Below are positions 19,220 to 28,338 of a stretch of DNA of 64,000 bases, piece by piece (position 1 is the stretch's first letter; each line of letters begins with the position of its first letter). The DNA is taken from positions 1,674,001-1,738,000 of the forward strand of contig CP003940.1 of assembly GCA_000317655.1 (NCBI GenBank). The letters are read 5' to 3'. The notes under the pieces are model-generated. The model saw only the letters and a list, made by a program, of their open reading frames with translations. It was not told where the DNA came from and ran no database searches. The stretch comes from Cyanobacterium stanieri PCC 7202 (lineage in GTDB: Bacteria > Cyanobacteriota > Cyanobacteriia > Cyanobacteriales > Cyanobacteriaceae). Made by a program: the position numbers and the translations under genes.

Positions 19220-19347
19220 ATGAATTGCGACCAAGAGAAGATACGCCCGATAGAGCATCTATAAAAATAGTAGCGGTTTGAGTTAAGCCACTACTATAAT
19301 GAAAAAATATCAAAAAATGTTCTGACGGTTCAGAACAAAAAGTAACT

Positions 19348-20780
19348 ATGATCGTAACTCATAAATACAAAATTAAGCCATCTGGTTCACAACAACAAGT
19401 GATCAAAGATTGGATAAATATGCTCCGAAGTCACTACAATTTCTGCCTTCGGGATAGAATAGAAGCCTACGAGCAAGTTAAATATCCCAAACTAGGGGGA
19501 ATATTGTGACCTAAAACCAAAGCACACTGCTATCCTCTTGCCTGTTCTATCTCCAAGAACTCTAGCTTGGGAGAGCCATTCAAGAAATCAGGCAAAAAAG
19601 AAGTGCGTATGAGCAACAATCTTCCGAGTTGCCTACCCTTAAAAAGCTCCGTCCGTGGTACAAGAGCATTCATTCTACGGTACTTCAGCAAAACTTGAGA
19701 CGATTAGATAGGGCTTTTCAAAATTTCTTCGATGGTAGGGGGTACCCCAAGTTTAAAAAGAGACATCAGTTTAAGAGTTTTAGTTACCCACCAAACCAAG
19801 TAAAAATAGATAATAACAAAATATATTTACCGTCTATCGGTTGGATGAGATTGTTTTTGTCTCGCCCCATCAAGGAAGGGTTTACTATCAGGAGTGTAAC
19901 GGTAAGACAAAAAGCTGATGGGTTTTACGTTGCCATAGGATTAGAGGATAAAACTATTCCTGACATAGAGCCGATAGACTTAAGTCAGGTTAAATCAGTA
20001 ATGGGGTGTGATTGTGGAGCTAGACCTCACAAACTCCTAGCCCTATCCAATGGTGAGAATATCCCTAACCCTCAGTATGAAAAGCGATTGGCAAAAAGAA
20101 AAACCCGAAGACAGCGTAGAGCTAGTCGTAAAAAACGTGGTTCAAATAATCAACGTCAAGCCTTTCGGGAATTGGCACGGTTAGATCAAAAAATAGTAAA
20201 TCAACGGGAGGATTACCAGTGGAAGGTTGCTCACAAGTTAAATCGCATTGCAGACGTAATAGTAATGGAAGACCTAAATATTCAGGGGATGGTTAGGCAA
20301 TGTAAACCTAAACAGGACGAAAATGGTAACTATACAAAAAACGGACAATCTGCTAAAAGAGCTTTAAATAGCTTGATTCGAGATTGTTCTTGGGGAGAAC
20401 TGAAAGATAAAATCCGTCAGGTAGCTGAAAAGTTTGGACGAATTTTCCTAGAAGTTGATCCTAAGTATAGTTCTCAAACCTGCTCTCATTGTGGCTTTAA
20501 GGACAAAAAAAATAGACACAAAGAAAGTTTCTTGTGTCTAAATTGCGATACTCCTGCCGATGCTGATACGAATGCTGGTATGATTTTGGCACAGCGAGGA
20601 ATCGATATACTTGGTATCAGTTTGAATACTCTACTGGCGGTCAGTCAGGAAGTTACGGGTACATCTGAATCAACAGATGCGAAAAATCGGGATATATCAG
20701 AGGTGTTAGCTTCTGAGCCTACCAACCCTCTACAACTCACGTTGTTTGAGTGGATGAATGGTCGAGCAATCGGCTGTTAG
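19348..20780 (+). pseudogene. tnpB: Disrupted tnpB (RNA-guided nuclease/IS accessory protein)
   Basis: The N-terminal part starts at ATG 19348 (M-I-V-T-H-K-Y-K-I-K-P) but meets TGA at 19507. Beyond it, A-H-C-Y-P-L-A-C-S-I-S-K is readable in the original frame; then the frame shifts within an A-run near 19653-19659, after which R-S-A-Y-E-Q-Q-S-S-E-L-P leads into an intact 383-residue stretch. That stretch keeps the RuvC-like residues (D in G-C-D-C-G, E in V-M-E-D-L-N, D in A-D-A-D-T-N-A-G) and the zinc ribbon C-S-H-C...C-L-N-C. The gene is therefore broken in its first third while the nuclease core survives. It is inactive unless the shorter protein, from TTG 19629 or nearby, still works. Confidence 0.85.
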
Positions 20781-20808
20781 AATCCCCACTCGCCATGCGG
20801 TGGGGTTC
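20780..20808. repeat. IS right-end hairpin
   Basis: Stem CCCCAC...CGC with GCG...GTGGGG around CAT, one bulged T, directly beside the tnpB stop codon. In TnpB elements the guide (omega/reRNA) normally ends at this right end; whether it is still made here is unknown. Confidence 0.7.
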
Positions 20809-20877
20809 TTCAAGGCTCTTTATATTAAGTTCGGATAAATGATTACAATAGAAAGTCCCCCACTTTCCCATCAAACC

Positions 20878-21408
20878 CTAACTATAGTATTTTTCTAAAT
20901 ATTTTTGATAACCGATTTCGCCTAATTCTTGCTGTTTTCCGTCTACCATTACTTTTAACTGCTCACTGTATTCTAGGACTTGTTGCAATAATTCGGGTTG
21001 TTGAGATGCCAAAATTCTGATCGCTAATAAACCAGCATTTTGAGCGTTACCAATGGCGACGGTAGCCACAGGGATTCCCCTTGGCATTTGCACGATGGAA
21101 TAAAGGGAATCTAAGCCGTTGAGTTGTTTGGTTTGCACCGGTACTCCAATTACAGGTAAAGGGGTAAGGGATGCCACCATACCCGGTAAGTGAGCGGCTC
21201 CCCCTGCCCCAGCGATGATTACTTTGATCCCTCTTTGATGGGCATTTTGGGCATATTGCACCATTTTGATGGGGGTACGATGGGCAGATACTATTTCTAC
21301 TTCCCAATTAACTTTAAATTGTTCACAAATGGCGATCGCCCCTGCCATGGTAGGTAAATCAGAATCACTACCCATAATAATCGCCACTTCGGCAGTTGTT
21401 TGTTCCAT
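20878..21408 (-). CDS. purE: N5-carboxyaminoimidazole ribonucleotide mutase
   Basis: PurE class I moves the carboxyl group of N5-CAIR to give CAIR in purine synthesis. Residues [10 protein letters not shown] (13-22) form the phosphate-binding loop, S-A-H-R-T-P (about 40-45) holds the catalytic His, and [14 protein letters not shown] and G-V-P-V are the expected later motifs. The length of 176 is normal. It lies 44 bases downstream of prfB on the same strand and may be cotranscribed with it. Confidence 0.96.
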   Translation of the reverse strand: MEQTTAEVAIIMGSDSDLPTMAGAIAICEQFKVNWEVEIVSAHRTPIKMVQYAQNAHQRGIKVIIAGAGGAAHLPGMVASLTPLPVIGVPVQTKQLNGLDSLYSIVQMPRGIPVATVAIGNAQNAGLLAIRILASQQPELLQQVLEYSEQLKVMVDGKQQELGEIGYQKYLEKYYS

Positions 21409-21451
21409 AAATAAAAAATACTCAGATTAATCTAAACCATAATCCCACATT

Positions 21452-22559
21452 TTAACTCTCAGGGATTTTTAAATACGCCTCAATGAAAGCATCCAAATCT
21501 CCATCCATCACATTATCAATGGCATTGGTTTCCACATTAGTTCGTAAATCCTTAACCATTTGATAAGGATGAAACACATAATTACGAATCTGCATCCCCC
21601 AAGCCGCTTCGACAATATCACCTCTAATTTCGGCAATTTCTTGGATTTTTTGCTCCTGAGCAATGACCAACAACTTCGCTTTTAAAATAGCTAAGGCTTT
21701 CTCCTTGTTTTGTAATTGCGATCGCTCCTGAGTACACCTTACCGCAATACCTGTCGGTAAATGGACGATACGCACCGCCGTTTCCACCTTGTTAACATTT
21801 TGTCCACCCTTACCCCCTGCCCGAGAGGTAGTAACTTCCAAATCCTTATCAGGAATATCCACATCTAGGGCTTCATTCTCCAACAAAGGCATCACATCCA
21901 CCCCAGCAAAACTCGTCTGTCTTTTACCATTGGCATTAAAAGGAGAAATACGCACCAAGCGATGGGTACCCTTTTCCCCCCGCAGATAACCAAAAGCATA
22001 ACGCCCCTCAATTTCGAGAGAAACAGACTTAATACCAGCCTCATCTCCCTCCGACATATCCGTCAAAGTAACCTTATAATCTTGTTTTTCCGCCCAACGA
22101 GTGTACATTCTCAAGAGCATCTGCGCCCAGTCTTGGGCATCGGTACCCCCAGCCCCAGCATTGATAGTTAACACCGCCCCCCGTTGATCATAAGGGCCAC
22201 TGAGTAGCTTTCGTAACTCCCAACGGTCTAACTCTTGGGCAAGGCGAGTTAAATTATGTTCTGCCTCAGTAAATAACTCTAAATCTTCCTCTTCCAATTC
22301 CAACAATTCCACAATGGCTTTAGTATCTTCCAAAGATTTTTGCCATCGAGTTATCTGTGCTAAGGAAGATTTTAGCTCATTTAAATCTTGGAGAATTTTT
22401 TGGGCTTTATCCGCCTCATCCCAAAATTGGGGCTGACTGGCGACTTGTTCCAAATCATGAATATTAGCTTTAAGACTAGGTATGTCAAAGATAGTCCTGA
22501 GTCGTACTCAGGCGCTCTGTGATCACACTTATTTCTCTTTTTAAATCGGCTAACTCCAT
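21452..22559 (-). CDS. prfB: Peptide chain release factor 2, with programmed +1 frameshift
   Basis: RF2 ends translation at UGA and UAA. The main frame shows S-P-F (stop-codon recognition, full-length residues about 205-207) and G-G-Q (about 251-253). Its N-terminus lies in another frame: ATG at 22559 opens [10 protein letters not shown], and after 24 codons meets TGA in CTT-TGA-C (22490-22484). Slipping +1 there continues as D-I-P-S-L-K-A-N into the long frame, giving about 368 residues, the usual RF2 size. This is the known RF2 autoregulatory signal, where low RF2 lets the ribosome shift frame. Any annotation that starts at TTG 22453 lacks the first 35 residues. Confidence 0.95.
22484..22490 (-). 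promoter_or_regulatory. prfB: prfB +1 frameshift site CTTTGAC
   Basis: On the minus strand the slippery CTT codon is followed by in-frame TGA and then C. A Shine-Dalgarno-like CAGGA lies just upstream, at the spacing seen in the E. coli site. The +1 shift moves the reading onto GAC. Confidence 0.93.
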
Positions 22560-22651
22560 TCCTTTTTCTCTAAAATAATCTCTAAAATAATTAGCGTAGG
22601 CTTTAGTATACCTTAGATTTGGTTTTCAGGCTAGGGTTGCCCCTAGTCTAC

Positions 22652-23152
22652 CTACCCCCAGCGTACTAGCTGTTTAATCACCTCTTGAGCAGATTCTGGA
22701 TTCAAAGGTTTATTACCATTGGTTAAAACAGATCTTCCCACTACGTTCATCCCAATATAAGATAATTGAGTCCTCATGGCGAGTAAAACATATTGCCCAC
22801 CACCACCGCTGTGGGTAGCTAAGGCGGCAGGTTTACCATTAAAACACCCTCGCCAGTCTTCACCGCTCACACTCAACCAGGCGATCGCACTGGTTAAACT
22901 AGGAGGAATACCACCATTATATTCGGGTGCTACGAATATCATGCCCCCACTGTTGGTTAGGGTTTGGTGTAAATCCTTGACTTTATGGGGAATACCCAAC
23001 TTCTCTTGAGTGGTGGGAGTATAAAGGGGTAGATTTTCCTCCACCAAATCAATGATTTGGGTTTCATTACCGAGATCCATGGCAATATTTTTAAGTTTTT
23101 TGGCAAGGGCTAGATTTTTATTATTACTAGCAATAACGATAGCAATTTTCAT
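22652..23152 (-). CDS. NADPH-dependent FMN reductase family protein
   Basis: Flavodoxin-like fold of 166 residues. The N-terminal I-A-I-V-I-A-S-N-N-K-N-L binds FMN phosphate, and the family motif A-P-E-Y-N-G-G-I-P-P-S-L-T-S-A-I-A-W is at about residues 76-93; T-H-S-G-G-G-G-Q follows. It may reduce flavins, quinones or azo dyes; the true acceptor is not predictable. It sits about 93 bases upstream of prfB on the same strand. Confidence 0.9.
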   Translation of the reverse strand: MKIAIVIASNNKNLALAKKLKNIAMDLGNETQIIDLVEENLPLYTPTTQEKLGIPHKVKDLHQTLTNSGGMIFVAPEYNGGIPPSLTSAIAWLSVSGEDWRGCFNGKPAALATHSGGGGQYVLLAMRTQLSYIGMNVVGRSVLTNGNKPLNPESAQEVIKQLVRWG

Positions 23153-23246
23153 AAATTAACAGTTGAGTAATTATTTAACTTGAGTTCCTTAAATGTTATC
23201 AAAAAAATAAGTTCATTTCAGATATAAAAATAATAAAAAATAACTT

Positions 23247-23855
23247 TTATTGATAAAAAGGGATTAAATTTTCCCAACTAGAAAAAACATTATTCAAACA
23301 TTCCTGCTCATATTTAATAGTAGCTAAACTTAAAATACTTTCACTATTATTTCCTAATTTGTCAGGACTAATAACTAATTTACCATGATATTGATCAACT
23401 AAATTTTGCCATTCTTCTAAATTGTATAATTTATCCCCTACAATTGTTGTCAAAATATCTTCTTTTTTAACCTCAAAAATAGCTCCAAAAACCTCCTGAT
23501 TATTTGCTCTCATTTGTACTAATATTGGAGAACTATTTTCATTTTTAAACTCTTGCCATGCTAATGATTTCAGGGTGGAAATACCATACACAGGAATGTG
23601 CAGTTGTTGGGCGATCGTTCTAGCAGTTACCACTCCAATGCGAGTACTGGTATAACTACCTGGCCCTTTTGCCACAGCCATAAATTGAAAATCTTGCCAT
23701 GTTAAAGGTTTAATAAAATCTGTCAATATTTGGTGTAACTTTTTCCCTAATTCCCTACCTAAATCCCATGTTTGCGATTTTTTTTCCCCTTGGTTATTGA
23801 CAATGGTAATACCTAATTCTCCGCTGGTAGTATGTAGGGCTAAACTTGCTTTCAT
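23247..23855 (-). CDS. tsaB: tRNA threonylcarbamoyladenosine biosynthesis protein TsaB
   Basis: TsaB is the catalytically inactive partner of TsaD in forming t6A37 on ANN-decoding tRNAs. The 202-residue protein keeps the ASKHA N-terminal L-A-L-H-T-T-S-G-E-L and the hallmark G-P-G-S-Y-T-S-T-R-I-G-V (about 66-77). The C-terminal half is short and divergent, as usual in the family. It lies nine bases after the TPR gene, last in an ftsW-TPR-tsaB unit. Confidence 0.93.
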   Translation of the reverse strand: MKASLALHTTSGELGITIVNNQGEKKSQTWDLGRELGKKLHQILTDFIKPLTWQDFQFMAVAKGPGSYTSTRIGVVTARTIAQQLHIPVYGISTLKSLAWQEFKNENSSPILVQMRANNQEVFGAIFEVKKEDILTTIVGDKLYNLEEWQNLVDQYHGKLVISPDKLGNNSESILSLATIKYEQECLNNVFSSWENLIPFYQ

Positions 23856-23863
23856 TAAAGTAA

Positions 23864-24688
23864 TTATTCTAATAAGTTTTGGTCTAATTGTTCTTGTAAT
23901 TGTTGTTCAATAATTTCCAGTCTTTTATTTAAGTTATCATTATTTTGTAACAACACCTGATTATCATTTTCCAATCTTTGATTTTTTTGTTCTAGTTCCC
24001 GAATGCGGTTATTAAAACTACGAATCATATTTTCATTATTACTCACTTTTTGGGCTATATCTTCGGTGCGACGAATGTTATTCGATTGTGTACGGCGGAT
24101 TTCATCACGCAAACCTTGTTCTACATTTTCGATCTGCTCATTACGATTATTAAAAATATTGAGGGAAATATTATTTAGGGCAAATAAACCAATAATAGTA
24201 CCGATGGATAAAATACCAAACAGTCCTAAACTCAAGTGTATTATTTGTCGGTTTTTAATAGACTTGTGTAGTTGTCCCAGTAATTGCAAACTTTCTTTAT
24301 CATCAGGCTTTATTTCCAGACATTGTCTAATGCGCATACGAATTTTTTGCTCATCATCAGCTTGATGGGTTTCTCGCCACCTTCCAAGGTATGATGAAAT
24401 GAGAAAATGGATCATTTCAATATTATAGGGGTCAAAAGCCAAACCCTCTTCTAATTCATTAATGGCATCATCCCAATGACCTAAACTGAAATATCCCTTT
24501 GCCCTAGCAAAGTTTGCCTGGGATTGTTTTTGGGCGAGGGATATTTCTTCGGGGCTAATACCTACCTCCGAGACTATTTTTTCTAATTCTTCGGGAGAGG
24601 GAATTTTGCGCCCCGACTGACAAAATTGGGTAACTCTTTCTATATAGTCTTCTACGGTTTGGTGGGAATGGCTTTTGATTTCTTGCAT
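23864..24688 (-). CDS. TPR protein with single transmembrane segment and coiled coil
   Basis: 274 residues. An N-terminal helical region (about 10-60) leads to TPR-like helices with A-K-G-Y-F-S-L-G-H-W-D-D-A-I-N-E-L-E-E-G (about 68-87), then one hydrophobic helix (about 150-172) and a long Asn/Gln/Glu-rich coiled coil to the end. The topology suggests a membrane-anchored scaffold. It lies between ftsW and tsaB with gaps of ten and eight bases, so a role in cell envelope or division is a reasonable guess, but no family name comes to mind. Confidence 0.75.
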   Translation of the reverse strand: MQEIKSHSHQTVEDYIERVTQFCQSGRKIPSPEELEKIVSEVGISPEEISLAQKQSQANFARAKGYFSLGHWDDAINELEEGLAFDPYNIEMIHFLISSYLGRWRETHQADDEQKIRMRIRQCLEIKPDDKESLQLLGQLHKSIKNRQIIHLSLGLFGILSIGTIIGLFALNNISLNIFNNRNEQIENVEQGLRDEIRRTQSNNIRRTEDIAQKVSNNENMIRSFNNRIRELEQKNQRLENDNQVLLQNNDNLNKRLEIIEQQLQEQLDQNLLE

Positions 24689-24698
24689 ATAGGTTCAG

Positions 24699-25868
24699 CT
24701 AATTTTCTGGGCTTAATTCTTGATTGTAGCTAGAAATTATTTCTGATTCTGGTTCAACCTCTATGGCGACACGAATTAAAAGGGCTGCAAGTAAAATACT
24801 GCTAATAACTGAACTTCCGCCATAACTTAACATGGGAAATGGTACCCCTGTGGTGGGTAATGCACCTATGGCAACTCCTACATTAATAAGGGATTGACCT
24901 ATTAAAATGGTCATTACACCTAGAGCAATGAGTTTATTAATGGGATGACTAGATTTTAAGACTACAACTAAGGCAATGGTAGCATAAACTCCCAAAAACA
25001 ACAGCAGGGCGATCGCCCCTACAAAGCCAAATTCTTCTGCAAATACAGCAAAAATAAAATCGGTATCTTGGAAAGGAAGATAAAATAACTTTTGCTGAGA
25101 CATGCCAAAACCTAAGCCCCAAATTTGCCCAGAGCCAACAGCCAAAAGACTTTGCACCAATTGATAACCACTGTCACCAGCATCAGCCCAAGGATTGCGA
25201 AACGATGTAATCCTCCTCATTTGATAAGAATTAGAACTAACACTGACTACCGCCCCCAACATACCCAATATAGCAACGCCCAAAAGTTGGATGATAGGTA
25301 CCCCTGCCGCCAAAGCAATCAACCAAAAAGTCATGCCACATAAAGCAGTGGTACTCAAATTGGGTTGAAGTAAAATAGCCAGTAAACTAAGTCCAAAAAT
25401 CAGCAACCAAGCCCCCTTAAACCACCATGTTTTACGATCCCATGTACCAAAAACATAAGCACCCTGTAAAATCATAAAAGGTTTTAAAAGTTCCGAGGGT
25501 TGAATTTGCACCGGGCCAAGAGAAAGCCATCTTTCCGCACCATTAACCTCCTGTCCAAACCCCAAAATGGTAGCCAATACCAAGGCGAGAATAACTCCGT
25601 AAATATAAGGAGAAAACTGTAAAATTCTTCTAATAGAAGTTCTGTAAATCAACTTACTACCAATCAACGCCAGACAAATCCAGATAAACTGTCGTTTAAA
25701 TACATACCATCCATCCCCCGTATTATGAATAGCAACGGGATAAGAAGCTGAAAACAAAATCATTAAACCCACAAGAAGCCACAAAAAAGTAAGCCATCTC
25801 AACAATCTTGCTTCAAAGCTCCATTTTTCAACGTTATGATCATAGAAAGGAATCAGATGATGCAACAT
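24699..25868 (-). CDS. ftsW: FtsW/RodA/SpoVE family peptidoglycan polymerase
   Basis: SEDS glycosyltransferase that polymerises lipid II during septal or lateral wall growth. The roughly ten membrane helices carry the core motifs: G-A-E-R-W-L-S-L-G-P-V-Q-I-Q-P-S-E-L near residue 115, the catalytic region F-R-N-P-W-A-D, and the loop P-T-T-G-V-P-F-P-M-L-S-Y-G-G-S-S. FtsW versus RodA cannot be settled by eye; FtsW is favoured by this last loop. ATG 25868 (M-L-H-H-L) is preferred over TTG 25883. It heads the operon with TPR and tsaB and is divergent from nirA. Confidence 0.9.
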   Translation of the reverse strand: MLHHLIPFYDHNVEKWSFEARLLRWLTFLWLLVGLMILFSASYPVAIHNTGDGWYVFKRQFIWICLALIGSKLIYRTSIRRILQFSPYIYGVILALVLATILGFGQEVNGAERWLSLGPVQIQPSELLKPFMILQGAYVFGTWDRKTWWFKGAWLLIFGLSLLAILLQPNLSTTALCGMTFWLIALAAGVPIIQLLGVAILGMLGAVVSVSSNSYQMRRITSFRNPWADAGDSGYQLVQSLLAVGSGQIWGLGFGMSQQKLFYLPFQDTDFIFAVFAEEFGFVGAIALLLFLGVYATIALVVVLKSSHPINKLIALGVMTILIGQSLINVGVAIGALPTTGVPFPMLSYGGSSVISSILLAALLIRVAIEVEPESEIISSYNQELSPEN

Positions 25869-26127
25869 ACGCCCAACATTCAAAAAAGATAATAGTAAAA
25901 GTATATATTATCCATCGAGGATTCATCTGCCATTTTTACAGGCTTCCCATGGTCATGTATTTACCTGACAACCGATTTGAGGACTTTTTATGCAAAAAAC
26001 GCATAATTAAGTTTTGTAAAAAGCATCATTTTTGTGAGTTTAGTAGTAAAACTGACAAAATAAAAAGAATGTGATTGATAGTCTATGGTCACAGCTAAAA
26101 AAATATATATATTAATGGGGTTTAACC

Positions 26128-27678
26128 ATGACCGCGATGACAGAAAAAAAAATTAAATTAAATAAAATAGAAAAAGTAAAAGCCGCCAAACACGGCTTAG
26201 ATGTAAAAAAAGAAATAGAACACTTTGCCGAAATTGGCTGGGAAGCCCTCAACGATGATGATTTAATTGTCAGATTAAAGTGGTTAGGAATTTTTTTCCG
26301 CCCTGTTACCCCCGGAAAATTTATGTTACGACTAAGAATGCCCAATGGTATTTTAAATAGTCAACAACTAACCACCTTGGCGCAAATTATTCAAAGATAT
26401 GGAGATGATGGTAGTGCAGACATTACCACCCGTCAAAATATTCAATTAAGAGGGGTACTATTAGAAGACATCCCGACTATTTTTGGTCAACTCCAAGAAG
26501 TGGGTTTAACTTCTATTCAATCGGGTATGGATAATGTGCGTAATCTCACGGGTTCTCCCGTAGCAGGAATTGATCCCCACGAGTTGTATGATACTAGGGA
26601 GGTTAATTATAAGTTACAGGCAATGATTACCAATAATGGCGAGGGTAATTATGAATTGAGTAATCTACCCCGTAAGTTTAACATTGCCGTAGAGGGAGGA
26701 AAAGACAACTCTATCCATGCAGAAATCAATGATGTGGCTTTTATTCCTGCCTATAAAAATGGGGAATTAGGATTCAATGTTTTAATCGGGGGTTATTTGT
26801 CGGCACAACGCTGCGCTGAGGCGATTCCCATGGATGTGTGGGTAAAGGCTGATGATGATGAAATTGTCGAACTTTGTCGGGCTATTTTAACGGTATATAC
26901 CACCAATGGTTTAGAAGAAAGATTAAGGGAAAACCGTGGTAAAGCCCGTTTGATGTGGTTGATTGATAAGTGGACAATGAACCGTTTTCGTATCGAGGTA
27001 GAGAAAGAGTTGGGTAAATCTTTGGAGTTTGCCGCCCCTGAAGATGAAATTACCATGGATAAACGGGATCATTTGGGGGTACATCCTCAAAAACAAGAGG
27101 GTTATAATTATATCGGCATTCATATCCCCGTAGGACGTTTGGATGCAGAGGGAATGTTTGAAATTGCCCGTTTGGCTGATGTCTATGGTACTGGGGAAAT
27201 TAGGGCAACGGTGGAGCAAAATTTTATTATTCCCTATGTAGCAGATGATAAGGTTGAGGCGTTTTTGAGTGAGCCTATTTTAGAACGTTATCCTCTTAAT
27301 CCTAGTACCCTGGTGCGCTCTTTAGTTTCCTGTACAGGGGCAAGATATTGTAATTTTGCTTTGGTAGAAACTAAGGCAAGGGGTTTAAAATTGGCTCAAG
27401 AATTGGATGAGGAGTTAAATATTCCTGAAAGGGTGCGTATTCACTGGACAGGTTGTCCTAACTCCTGTGGACAAGCTCAAGCGGGGGATATTGGCTTGAT
27501 GGGTACTAAAGCGAAAAAAGATGGCTCTGTGGTGGAAGGGGTTAATCTTTTTCTCGGTGGTAAGGTTGGCAAGGATGCGAAGTTAGGGGAGTTATCCCAG
27601 AAAAGTATTCCCTGTGATGATCTCAAACCTGTTTTAAAAGATATATTAATTAATCAGTTTGGGGCTACGGTTAAATAA
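26128..27678 (+). CDS. nirA: Ferredoxin-nitrite reductase
   Basis: NirA reduces nitrite to ammonium with six electrons from ferredoxin using sirohaem and a [4Fe-4S] cluster. Of 516 residues, cluster ligands are seen as C-T-G-A-R-Y-C (about 395-401) and C-P-N-S-C-G (about 439-444); T-T-R-Q-N-I-Q-L-R lies near residue 96. The length matches the short cyanobacterial enzyme without a C-terminal ferredoxin domain. No nrtABCD or narB follows; a terminator ends the unit after nirA, so the assimilation genes are split in this genome. I see no good NtcA site (GTA-N8-TAC) in the upstream spacer. Confidence 0.95.
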   Translation: MTAMTEKKIKLNKIEKVKAAKHGLDVKKEIEHFAEIGWEALNDDDLIVRLKWLGIFFRPVTPGKFMLRLRMPNGILNSQQLTTLAQIIQRYGDDGSADITTRQNIQLRGVLLEDIPTIFGQLQEVGLTSIQSGMDNVRNLTGSPVAGIDPHELYDTREVNYKLQAMITNNGEGNYELSNLPRKFNIAVEGGKDNSIHAEINDVAFIPAYKNGELGFNVLIGGYLSAQRCAEAIPMDVWVKADDDEIVELCRAILTVYTTNGLEERLRENRGKARLMWLIDKWTMNRFRIEVEKELGKSLEFAAPEDEITMDKRDHLGVHPQKQEGYNYIGIHIPVGRLDAEGMFEIARLADVYGTGEIRATVEQNFIIPYVADDKVEAFLSEPILERYPLNPSTLVRSLVSCTGARYCNFALVETKARGLKLAQELDEELNIPERVRIHWTGCPNSCGQAQAGDIGLMGTKAKKDGSVVEGVNLFLGGKVGKDAKLGELSQKSIPCDDLKPVLKDILINQFGATVK

Positions 27679-27703
27679 GTTTATTGGGTGTTAGGTTTTT
27701 ATT

Positions 27704-27728
27704 AAAGGCTGGAAAACCAGCCTTTTTT
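27704..27728. terminator. Bidirectional nirA terminator
   Basis: Perfect 9-bp stem AAAGGCTGG/CCAGCCTTT with an AAAA loop and six T after it. It lies between the convergent nirA and DUF1830 genes; a T-run is also weakly present for the minus strand. Confidence 0.9.
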
Positions 27729-27734
27729 CTGTTT

Positions 27735-28073
27735 TTAAGCGGAAAGAAGTTCGAGATTTTCTTCTTGAGAGTCGGAGGATGGATTATGGTTTGCTTGGTT
27801 ATCATTCCCCTCTATTTCTTCTTGAATGGATAGGGTACTGCAGGGTATGGTATCAGAAAGAATTGAACTTGCCATCATTCCTGAGTGAATTTCTAATAAT
27901 GCTTCTGGTAGGGCTTCAAATATCAGTCTTTGTCCGGGAAATACCACTCTTTCAAAGTACCAATTGGCTACGTTAGTAATTCTTGCTACTTGAATTTGAC
28001 TGGTAGCATTTACATAACAACACATAATCTTATTATTATCATCGTTAGGAATTGCATCTAATATCTGTGCCAT
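27735..28073 (-). CDS. DUF1830 family protein
   Basis: Small protein of 112 residues recognised as cyanobacterial DUF1830: C-C-Y-V-N-A-T-S-Q-I-Q-V-A-R near residue 18, W-Y-F-E-R-V-V-F-P-G-Q-R near 37, and S-D-T-I-P-C. The last 30 residues are acidic and Asn/Ser-rich and probably disordered. It is conserved across cyanobacteria, often near photosynthesis or nitrogen genes, but I know of no assigned function. Confidence 0.88.
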   Translation of the reverse strand: MAQILDAIPNDDNNKIMCCYVNATSQIQVARITNVANWYFERVVFPGQRLIFEALPEALLEIHSGMMASSILSDTIPCSTLSIQEEIEGNDNQANHNPSSDSQEENLELLSA

Positions 28074-28338
28074 AATAATTTATGATATTTTTAAATTTAG
28101 TTTATCTTTACACCATCTACGTTAACATTCCTTGATCCCTGTTCGCTGTAAAGATAATTACCAATTTGATTGAATTTGTTATTTTTCTTAGACCTTGAAA
28201 ACATTAAAAAAATATTAACTTTTTATGTTGTTTAAAAAAAAGTTTAAAATTGATAGAAACTAAGGTGTTTTTTCTGAAAATAGATATGTTGTTTATTGCA
28301 AAAAAATAATGGTTAATTTTTATCAATTATAAAAAATG
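28074..28338. other. Leader region upstream of the small ORF/ftrV unit
   Basis: AT-rich stretch between divergent DUF1830 and the ftrV unit. It should hold both promoters. I see no RNA gene or clear hairpin. Confidence 0.4.

Larger units (their letters stand above)
19179..20815 (+). mobile_element. IS200/IS605-superfamily element of tnpB-only type (degenerate)
   Basis: Carries a single tnpB-like gene and a hairpin at each end: CCCCATCCCT with AGGGTGGGG at 19197-19219, and CCCCAC with GTGGGG at 20780-20808. No tnpA is present, so it depends on a transposase in trans or is inactive. It lies at the truncated right end of a MITE copy. The borders are estimated from the hairpins and from the break in the MITE, so they may be off by several bases. 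Confidence 0.75.

Noticed and set aside
20822-20840. AAGTTCGGATAAAT after the IS as the missing MITE end
   Set aside because: It is in the wrong orientation for the right end of copy 1 and lacks a G of the terminal repeat; resemblance is probably chance or a separate remnant.
25808-26074. 88-codon plus-strand ORF
   Set aside because: It begins inside ftsW on the opposite strand and has an unlikely Cys/His/Lys-rich composition without recognisable features.
25884-26127. NtcA binding site upstream of nirA
   Set aside because: The best match is GTA-N8-GAC; no GTA-N8-TAC with a suitable -10 spacing is visible, so I do not annotate it.
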